Of a stretch of 24,985 bases of DNA, positions 17,320 through 24,985 are shown piece by piece (positions within the stretch are counted from its first letter, which is position 1; each line of letters begins with the position of its first letter). The notes beneath the pieces were generated by a model. The model saw only the letters and a program-made list of their open reading frames with translations. It did no database searches and was not told the origin of the DNA. Source of the stretch: Chlamydomonas sphaeroides (lineage: Eukaryota; Chlorophyta; Chlorophyceae; Chlamydomonadales; Chlamydomonadaceae); NCBI GenBank assembly GCA_001662425.1, contig BDDC01001515.1, positions 1 to 24,985 of the forward strand. The letters run 5' to 3'. A program made the translations under genes and the position numbers.

Positions 17320-20132
17320 GCGCCCGGCAAGGCCGCGGGCCCGGGTGCCGGGCCGCAGGGCGCGCGGCGCGGTGGGGCCCCCGCCACGGCCTTTGGCTCA
17401 AGCGAGCCGGGCGGCCGCCGCGGCGGGCTGCTGCCGAGCAGCGTGGAGGACGGCGTGGTCACGGCCCTGGCCTTCCGTCCCGACAGCTCGGGCAGCCGCA
17501 TGCAGAACGTGCTGCTGGCGGCGCAGGCGAGTGCAGGCTGGGGAGGCGGGCGCGTGCGGGCTAGGGGCGGGTGTGGGTAGGGGGCTTGGCGGCAGGCCGG
17601 CTGGCAGCGGGCTGCGCGGCCGCGTATCTGGCAGGCCTACACCGGATCTGAACCTGATGGGAAAGCGTGCTGGAAGCGGGGTCGCACACGGATCGCTGGG
17701 CTTGGGCCAGGCCGAGGCCCTGTCCCTGGTCAAGGAGCCGGGGCCACATGGGGTCCTGGCTGAGGCCCTGTCCCTGGATAAGGAGCCGGGGCCACATGGG
17801 GTCCTGGCCGTGGGCCCCGTGCTGCGCCCGCACGGCGGGTGGCCCAGCGCCCCGCTGCCCCTTCCCGCGCTCCCGTGTCACGTTATCCACCGCCGCAGGG
17901 CGACTCCATCATGCACGTGCACGTGGGCACCCGCCGCGTGCTACACGTGGCCAAGGAGGAGGGCAACCGCATCAACACGCTGGCCATGCGGCCGGACGGC
18001 AAGGTGCGACCCGCGCGCCCGGGCGGCGGCCCCGGCCATGAGGGGCTGGCCAGCGCCTCCGTCCGCCCGCACAGAATGCGGCTGGTGGACGGCAGGCGAT
18101 GGCGGCTGTGGTCATGCGGCTGACGTGCCGGCCCCGCCTGACTCGCCGCTGCCGCTTGGCCCACAGATGTTTGCCAGCGCCGGCTCCGATACGGTGGTAC
18201 GCGTGTACGACGACAACAGCATGTCGCCCTGCCGCACGCTGGACCACGGCGACGGCGTCAACACTGTGGGCCACTCCAACCACGTCTTCAGCCTGGCGTG
18301 GCAGCCGGACGAGCCGCAGGCAGGGATCCTGGCCGGGGTCAGGGCTTGGGTGGAAGCAAGTCGTCGTGGCTGGCGCAGCTGGCGGAGGTGGCGGGCTGCG
18401 CACGGCAGGAGCAGCTCCAGGCCGCCTTCCTGTGCTCGCTCCCTTCGTCCCGCGTGATTCGGGAGCGCGTGCCAAACGCTGTACCTGTACACGTCGTGCC
18501 GGCCCCCAGATCCTGCTGTCCGGCGGCTGGGACAACCGCGTGCTTGTGTGGGACCTGCGAGTGCACCGGTACGCAGCACGGGGCTGGGGGGAGGGGAGGC
18601 CCGGATGATGCAGCAGCGGGGAATGCCAGCTGCCGTGGGGCGCGCCGGCCCCATTCGCCAGGGCAGCAGCCAGGCCACCGCCGCCCGCTTCTCCCCACCT
18701 GGCGCACCCTTCTTTTTCACCGCCGCCGCCCCATCCCCCCCATCCCTCCCCTGTGCCCGCAGCTCGGTCCGCTCCATCAGCGGGCCGCACATCTGCGGCG
18801 ACGCGCTGGACGTGCAGCCCGGCACCGGCCCCGGCAGCAGCGGCACCCCGCTGGTGCTCACCGGCTCCTGGCGCGTGGCGCCCAGCCCGCTGCAGCTGTG
18901 GGACCTGGGCAGCGGCAGGCTGATGACCAACCTGCCCTGGTGCGCGGCGGGCGAGGGCGGGCGGAGGGCGGCGGAGGATGAAAGGGAGGCAGGGAAGAGC
19001 TGCGTGTGTGGTGGGGGGCAGGAGGGGCGGAGGCACACGGGGATCCCCGTTGCCATGGCGGGCGACAGCATTGCTCGGGCTCGCTTATGCGCATGGGCAC
19101 GCGTCCCGCGTCGGCAGCGTGGCGCAGGGCCTCCGGCGAGGTTCGCTTCCCAGCCTGTACCGGTACCTCGGGCCCCTCACCCTGCACCGCACCAAACGCC
19201 AAATGCGGCCTCCCTGCCCGCTGCCCCGCTGCAGGTGGCAGCCCCAGACCGACGGCTGCCTGCCGTACGCGGCGCGCTTTGGTGCGCAGGGCTGGCGTGT
19301 CCGGCTACGGAGCCGCAGCCCGGGTTGCGCGGACAGCAGCTGGCAGGTGGCCGGACAGCAGCCTGCAGCGGACCGGCTTGTGTTTGCTGCCGCTGGAACC
19401 CCACTTGCGCCGCCTGTTGCTTCGCGCGTGTCACAGGAACGGGCACCGCCGCGGGTCTGGTGGTGGCGGGCGGCAGCGGCACTAAGCCCCTGGTGCGGGC
19501 CTACCACCTGGTGCGTCATGGGGCGGGGTCGGGCAGGCGGGGGCAGGAAGGGGCCACAGGCCGCGAGGGGCCGGCCCCAGGTGGCTTGCGCCCCCTGTAC
19601 CGTACAGTACCGTAGGTGTGGGGTGGCACGGTTGCACGTCGCAAACATGACCCCTGGGTCGCGTCGCCCGCCCGCATCCCGCAGCGCCAGCCCGGCAACA
19701 TCGAGCAGCAGTTTACAGTACTGCTGCCGAGGCCCGTTCACGCGCTGGCCATCGTCCAGGTGAGCGGCGCCGCGGCTGCGCGCAGGGCCCCGCACCGCAC
19801 CGCACCGTGCCGCTGCTGTAGCGCGCCCCGCAGCCAGCACCCGCGCAGCATGCCAAACCCCTCCTGGTCCCCGCCGCCGCCCTGCTGACACGGCCAAGCA
19901 CCCGCTGTGCGCGCTTTTGTAACTGTGGCGCGCTTGTACGTTGCAGGGCAGCGTCGCGGCGCTGCAGCCGGGCGCCGCGGCGCCGACGTCGCCGGGGTCA
20001 TCGGCGGCGGCCGGGGGCGGGCACGGCCACAAGGACGGTCCGCGTGTGGCGGTGTGCTGCGACAACGAGGTGCACCTGGTGGCGCTGGGGGCGGCGGGGG
20101 GAGCTGCGGGGGTAGCAGCAGCCAAGCGGTGA
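15944..20132 (+). CDS. WD40-repeat protein with polyglutamine tract
   Basis: Thirteen exons: 15944-16080, 16286-16366, 16657-16717, 16851-16982, 17224-17526, 17899-18003, 18167-18319, 18510-18568, 18763-18939, 19235-19281, 19437-19510, 19685-19759, 19947-20132; 529 residues in frame. A charged N-terminus (DPDDVDETWDDGG, RRDRSEDDDEE) precedes a beta-propeller: CIAVSSTGNMLAIGGKHGGI, INTLAMRPDGKMFASAGSDT, HVFSLAWQPDEPQILLSGGW plus DNRVLVWDL, VLTGSWRVAPSPLQLWDL, LVVAGGSGTKPLVRAY, PRVAVCCDNEVHLVAL. Thirteen glutamines interrupt the first blades. WD40 propellers are protein-binding scaffolds; I cannot name this one's complex. Introns 2 and 5 use GC donors (G|GCAAGT, G|GCGAGT). Intron 7 is ambiguous: GC at 18320, giving EPQILLSGGW, or GT at 18338, adding AGILAG; both keep frame. 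Confidence 0.85.
17281..17319 (+). repeat. (CAG)n polyglutamine tract, 13 codons
   Basis: Twelve CAG and one CAA codon in frame in exon 5 of the WD40 gene, between two propeller strands. It is probably a disordered surface loop, continued by a Gly/Pro/Ala/Arg-rich stretch. Confidence 0.95.
17714..17809. repeat. 48-bp tandem duplication in WD40-gene intron 5
   Basis: Two adjacent 48-bp copies, both starting GAGGCCCTGTCCCTGG and ending GGGGTCCTGGC plus one base, with about three mismatches. They lie inside the intron that starts with a GC donor. Confidence 0.9.
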
Positions 20133-20627
20133 AGAGAAGGGGCGTGCGTGCGCGGCGGCGGACGGCGAGAGATGGTGCGGACCTTGATTGGATGGGGGAG
20201 GTGGCTGCGAATTTGGGTCATGGGTCGGCTGCATTGATGTGAGGAGTGGACAGGCATGAACAAATGCGGATGGCGAAGCAGGGGCCGGCCTAGTCGAGCG
20301 GGAGGCAGGGAGCTCGACGGGGAAGACCGGGTCCTGTGGCGTGTGGGGTGCGGCTGACGCAGCTCGTGTAAGCGATCCCTGCGCCACTGCTTTGACCCGT
20401 GCACCGACCAAGTCCTGTAAGCACCGAAGCCCACGTACATGCACAGTTAGCGCTTGAGGCGTGTGCATTCCTCAGTGTGACGCACGCGAATCAAGCAAGC
20501 AGCTTCAATGCCCTGCTGCGCACTTAGCAGCTTCTTCAAACCTATCTCCTAAGCAACTGACAGCGCGCGAGGAGGTTCAAACATGGGGTCGTGACCGCAC
20601 AATTCGCGCGTATCTGCCGGCCGAGCC
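20133..20627. other. Intergenic: WD40-gene 3' UTR and PAN2 upstream region
   Basis: About 495 bp without a supported gene. The left part up to ~20440 is probably the 3' UTR of the WD40 gene (TGTAA at 20416). The right part is AT-richer (~20470-20590) and would hold the PAN2 promoter and 5' UTR. Confidence 0.5.
20416..20420 (+). promoter_or_regulatory. Candidate poly(A) signal TGTAA of WD40 gene
   Basis: TGTAA 284 nt after the stop codon, nearly the same spacing as for COX6B. Not checked against transcripts. Confidence 0.45.
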
Positions 20628-23600
20628 ATGTACAGCTCCTATGGCATGGCTGAGCTGGCCGTGACGCCGCTGGACACGAGCTACGCGGCAGCGGTGCGCA
20701 CGCTCGGCTTGCGCGCCCAGCGAAATTCTCGGGTGCCGCTAGCGACTCCCCCCGCAAGCGGACGTGGCGCGAGCTATCTGGCTTGGGACAGATCGCATGC
20801 CACAGCCGATCGACAGCTGGCAACCTGGCTGCCGCCCCCCTCCGCCCTTCTGCGGCCCCCTTGTACCGGGGCGCCGACCCCCGCGCTGCCGCGCAACCCT
20901 TGCCGCCCACCTGCAGGTTACTGCCATACAGTTCAGCCCCCAGCATGAGGCTCTTTGGGCGGGTGAGCGCCCAACTCCGTTCCGGCACGCGGCCAAGCCG
21001 ATGCCCTTGCCACTGCCCGGCATGTCGACCCCGTTGCGACCCGGCCCCCATCCTCTTGACGCCAGGCACGGATGCCGGACACATCTACACACTGCAGTGC
21101 CCTAGCCTGGCGCCGTACGCGCACTGGCAGGCGCACCCACACGGCTACCCGGTGCTGGAGGTGCTCGCGGCCGGGGACGGCGTCCTGTCACTCAGCCAGC
21201 ACAGGTGGGGCCTCCGTGGTCAGCACCGCGGACGCGCCAGGGGCTGTAGCCCTGCAGTACCAGGCCCCCACAGGCTTGCGCATCACTCCCCGCGCCACAG
21301 CGCTGCAGTTGTGCCGGGCCCTGCTGCATGATTGATGGCCCGCCCGGTGCTACCAAGCCAGTCCCCGAGCCTGACAGCCGGCACGCTCTTCCCTCCTGAG
21401 CCGATCTGGCTGCTACTGCGCTGTCGGAGCTGGCGGGCCACTGCCCGAAAGCCACTCAGCTGACGCGCCGCTCCCTCGGGTCCTGCCCCGCCCTGCCCTC
21501 CCCTCCCCTGCCCTCCTCCGCCCAGGCTGGCCTTGCACGGCCTGGGCGGTGCGCCGCGGTGGTCCATCCACGACGAGGTGCGGCCAGGGGCAGGGGGGGA
21601 GCTGATGGGGTCGGAGGGGAGGGCACGGGATGTGGGGCGGCTGGAGGCGACGGGCTGGGATGGGCTGGGATGGGGCGCCGTCAGGGGCTGGACCCGAGGT
21701 CCGCCTCCCCCGGCTACAGCAGGCTCGAGCCAGACCGCTTGCTGAAACCCTTGACCGCACCTCTGCCACCACCTCGCCCGCCTCGCACCCCCTCCTCCCT
21801 CCCGCCCGCGCTCCCTGCCCTTCCCAGGCGGGCCAGCTGTCGGCTGTGTGCCTTGACGGCACCAGCGGTGGCGGCGGGGCGGGAGGCATGATGGGCTCGG
21901 GCTCGAGCTCGGCCCCGGGCCGGGCTGTGCTGGGTCGCAGCGGCCCCGTAATGAGCGTGGTGGACCTGGCCTCGGGCCGGACGGTGTCGGAGCAGGTGGG
22001 GGGCAGGGGGAAAGGGGTGTGTGGGGGCGAGGGCACAGAAGCGCGTCGGAGCAGCAAGGGGAGAGAGCAGCAAGGCATCAGGGTTGGGAAGGTCGTGCTA
22101 GGGGGCGCTGTGCCGGCCGCACGGGGGCGTGAGCGCAGGCTGGCTGGCAGGAGAGGTGTGCGTCCCGGGCCCCCCTTGCTGCCCCTTGCACCTCATCTGT
22201 TCGCCGCCCCCTGCCCCTGACTCCCTCCCGACCCTCAGCCCGTGGCCGGCCTGCTGGGCGGCGAGGGCGTGACGCTGCTGCGGGGCCCGGCGGCCCGCGG
22301 GGCGCTGGTGGCGGCCACTTCCCTGGGGCGGCTGGCGCTCATCGACCCGCGCGCCAAGCTGCGGGTGGGCGGCAGATGGGGCCCGCAGCACCTTGGGGGG
22401 GGGCGGGGGGGCCTTTGGGGCAAGGCAGCAGCAGGAGTCGGCGCGGCCGCGCGAGCAGGAAGGGCTGTGGTGCGCGCGCCAAGCTGCGTGCCCGCCTGCG
22501 TGGCCGCGAGCGTGCTCACCCGGCCCGTGTGACCCCGGCGTGCTGCGCCCCTCGGTGTCCGCCCCCAGGTGGAGGGCGCGCTCGTTGCCGCGCCCGGCGG
22601 CGTGGCGGCGCTGGACGCGCGCGGCGACACCGTGGCGGCGGCGGGGTACGGGCTGCGGGGCGGATCGGTGGTGGCCGAGAACTGCGTCAAGGTGGGAGGG
22701 GAGGGAGGTGGGGGAAAGGGCAGGGGAGCTGGCGAGAGGGGCGGGCTGCTGGAAGCGGGGTCCGACGTGCTGGGGGCGGTGTGGCGGGGCGGGGCTGCGG
22801 GTTTCGTGGGAGCATGGGGCAGCGCTGCTGGTGGCTGGTGGCTGGTGGCTGGTGGCTGGTGGCAGGACACCCCTCACACCACTCGGCATGCGGCGTTGCA
22901 TTGCCGCCCCCGTCCCCCCGCAGGTGCCGTCCAACAGCACCGGACCCCATAACTGGGCCCCACGCCACGCCACACTCCCTCCCTCCCCTGCCCTCGCCCC
23001 TGCCCTCGCCCCACCCAAACAGATCTTCGACCTACGCGCCGGGCTGCGGCTGCTGTCCTCGCTGCCCACCGCCGGGCCGCCCGCATCGGTGGCCTTCCAC
23101 CCGCTGCTGCCCGGCTGCCTGCTGCTGGCGCTGCCCTCGGCGCTCTTCTGCCTGGCGGACACCGCCACGGGGGCGGCCAGCCACATGTACCAGGTGCGGG
23201 TGGTGGGGGCGGGGGCCGACGAGGGGCGGGGGGCAGGGGATGGGGGAGAGCGGGAAAGGGCGGTGGAGGGGACCGTGGTGGGGATGGCGAGGGGGCGAGG
23301 AGGGGCGGGGGGCAGGTGATGGCCGGGCATGGGCAGTGGGGATCGGGGCAGGCGATGAGCCCCAGGCCGCGCGCCGCTTGTGCCCGCCCCCGCTGACTCT
23401 CCTCCAGCCCTCACCGGCCGACCCCCTCGCACTCCCGCTCTCCCATGTCGGCTGCACCCGGCACTGCCACCTCCGCCCGTGCCTCTTCTCTCCATGTCAA
23501 ACCACTTCCCCTCCCCCTCCCCCTCCCTCGCCTCCCTTCCTCCCCGCCTCCTTCCCCCCAAAGGCCGACATGGCCTCCGACCACCTGTCCACGGCGGCGC

Positions 23601-24771
23601 TGTCTGCCAGCGGCGAGCTCATCGCGCTGGGCGGCAGCGGCGGATACGTGCACTGCTGGGGCGAGGCCAGCCAGGCCTCGCGGCCGCGGGCCAACCGCGG
23701 GCCGGGCAGCGTGGCGCCGCAGATGCCGCCCATGCGGCCGCGGCCCGTGGTGGAGCTGCAGGTGCGGGGGGAAAAGGCGGAGGGGGAGGCTGAGAAGCCG
23801 GGGCTGTGCCTGTGTGCGTGTGTGTCGGCGGAGTGCCTCGGCCAGCCTGAGCAAGACCATATGGGTCGGGCGCCTCCCGCAGCGCACTGCAGGGCTCTCC
23901 CGCCCTACCCCCGTGCCCCCGCTCCGTGTGGCCCCCGCCCGCCGCCCAACCGCCCAACCGCCCCGCAACCCCGGCAGGAGGACGACGGCTTTGCCGCCGC
24001 GCCCCAGTACTCTGTGGCGCAGGGCACCAGTCTGGCCAGCGACTGGGAGCCGCACGACACGGCCAGCGTGGGGCTGCCGCCGCGCAGCGTGGAGCCGGGG
24101 CTGCGCAAGGGCATGCGCGTGGTGGGTGCCGGGGGAGGGGGCGTTGGGTGGGGAGGAGCGTGAGGGGGAGGAAGGCGCGCCTGACAGCGAAGGGGGCTGC
24201 GGGCGAGGGCGCTCCCGGCGTGTGGGTGGGGTTTGCGGTTCCGCACGGGCTCGGCGCCCACCCCCCACCCCGGGGGCTGACGCCGCCTGCTCTCAATACA
24301 CCACTACACTGTTGTCCCCCGCTCAGGTGGACGGTGTGGGCTTCCTGCCCAACCCCCACTACTCGCGCTCCAAGGCGCTGCCCGACATGGTGCGGGAGCT
24401 GGCGGGCCTGCGGCACGGGCCGGCGGGGCGGCTGTCCATGAAGGTGTGTGCGCGTGTGAAGGGGGGACGTGCCAGGGGTAAAGCGTACTATCATACTCGT
24501 GCCGGAGGCATGTGTGTCGAAAAAGGGGATATGGTGGGGGGAGGAGTGGATGATGGGGAAGAGGATGGAGAGGGTTGGAGAAGGCGGAGGGAGCGTTGAG
24601 GGCGCTGCGGCCATGAACGTCCGCCCCGCGCGTGCCCACATCTGCCCGTCGTGGCGCTTCCCCCGCCTCTCGCAACACCCTCCTGCCTGCCTGACGCCGC
24701 CGCCCCGCAGTCGGACTGGGTGGACCCCGTGGCCGCGCGGGCGGAGCGCCAGAGGCAGCGCGCCGCAGCAG
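20628..24771 (+). CDS. PAN2: PAN2-PAN3 deadenylase subunit PAN2, N-terminal part (continues off window)
   Basis: PAN2 is the DEDD-exonuclease subunit of the cytoplasmic PAN2-PAN3 complex that starts poly(A)-tail shortening. Exons in the window: 20628-20732, 20917-20962, 21066-21204, 21526-21577, 21828-21995, 22239-22364, 22569-22691, 23023-23193, 23564-23761, 23978-24121, 24327-24443, 24711-24771; 483 codons, all in phase. They cover the N-terminal WD40 propeller (VTAIQFSPQHEALWAG, GDGVLSLSQHRLALHG, a YDLR-like IFDLRAGLRLL, LFCLADTATG, LSASGELIALGGSGGYVHCW) and the linker with VGLPPRSVEPGL and VGFLPNPHYSRSKALP, typical of PAN2. The pseudo-UCH and exonuclease domains must lie beyond 24985. Only the position of the exon-1 donor (CGG|GTGCCG) is weakly supported. 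The first 35 residues show no conservation I can recognise. Confidence 0.88.
22828..22862. repeat. 7-bp x5 tandem repeat in PAN2 intron 7
   Basis: Five perfect copies of CTGGTGG lie inside the intron between 22691 and 23023. Confidence 0.95.
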
Positions 24772-24908
24772 GTAGGCCCCTCCTGCCGCATCGGCGCGCC
24801 AGACGAGTGCTCCCACCCGGTACCTTGGGTTACCTGCACGCGGACCCGCGCTGCGCCGCGAGCGTCGGCCCCACGGACAGTACACCTCCCCTGCGCTTCT
24901 CGCGCACC

Positions 24909-24985
24909 CCCCGCCCCACAACCCCGCCCCACAACCCCGCCCCACAACCCCGCCCCACAACCCCCGCCCCACAACCCCGCCCCAC
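24909..24985. repeat. 13-bp tandem array in PAN2 intron 12, reaching window edge
   Basis: Five full copies and one partial copy of CCCCGCCCCACAA, with one extra C at the start of the fifth unit. The array is cut by the window end, so its full length is unknown. It follows the GTAGGC donor at 24772 by about 137 bp. Confidence 0.95.

Noticed and set aside
19085..20440. 451-codon minus-strand open frame
   Set aside because: It runs antisense through several well-supported WD40-gene exons and introns; composition is that of GC-rich non-coding frames.
22376..24163. 595-codon plus-strand open frame
   Set aside because: It reads through PAN2 introns; only short segments coincide with the PAN2 exon frame, and conserved PAN2 sequence requires splicing.
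1..24985. CRISPR array, prophage, insertion sequence or bacterial operon
   Set aside because: The genes are spliced eukaryotic genes; no transposase, integrase or regularly spaced repeats were seen.

Overview
The window is nuclear DNA from a very GC-rich, intron-dense eukaryote, best explained as a green alga. The genes have many short exons with phase-conserving GT..AG (and some GC..AG) introns. The protein set is algal/plant-like: a DUF2358+SOUL plastid-type heme-binding protein, COX6B with a plant-type N-terminal extension, and an F-box/ankyrin-like protein of a type I recall as expanded in chlorophycean genomes. TGTAA motifs, the usual chlorophycean poly(A) signal, lie downstream of several genes. 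A unicellular chlorophycean (Sphaeropleales or Chlamydomonadales) fits, but the species cannot be fixed from sequence alone. One 10-N assembly gap lies at 14677-14686.

Layout, left to right: (1) 36-2018, minus: 20S proteasome subunit alpha-6 (PSMA1/PAF), its last exon(s) outside the window. (2) 2371-3459, plus: cytochrome c oxidase subunit 6B, head-to-head with PSMA1. (3) 3916-7946, plus: DUF2358 + SOUL heme-binding protein, 11 exons. (4) 9042-11159, plus: F-box-like/ankyrin-like protein, 2 exons. (5) 12675-15458, minus: coiled-coil protein, probably augmin subunit HAUS3/AUG3, interrupted by the gap. (6) 15944-20132, plus: WD40-repeat protein, 13 exons, head-to-head with HAUS3. (7) 20628-24771 and beyond, plus: N-terminal WD40 part and start of the linker of the deadenylase PAN2, continuing off the right edge. 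For genes 1-3 and 5-7 the exon chains were rebuilt by hand from homology, splice sites and phase, and each chain closes in frame.

The genes share no single pathway. They are ordinary housekeeping genes (protein turnover, respiration, tetrapyrrole binding, spindle microtubule nucleation, mRNA decay) plus one member of a fast-expanding adaptor-like family. No defence system, CRISPR array, rRNA or tRNA was found.

The unexplained signals are: a 48-bp element (45/48 identical) in the putative 3' UTRs of two unrelated genes, in the same orientation relative to each; a decayed copy of a PSMA1 exon end with its splice donor inside the next intron; two or three GC-AG introns in one WD40 gene; and several small tandem arrays, mostly intronic.
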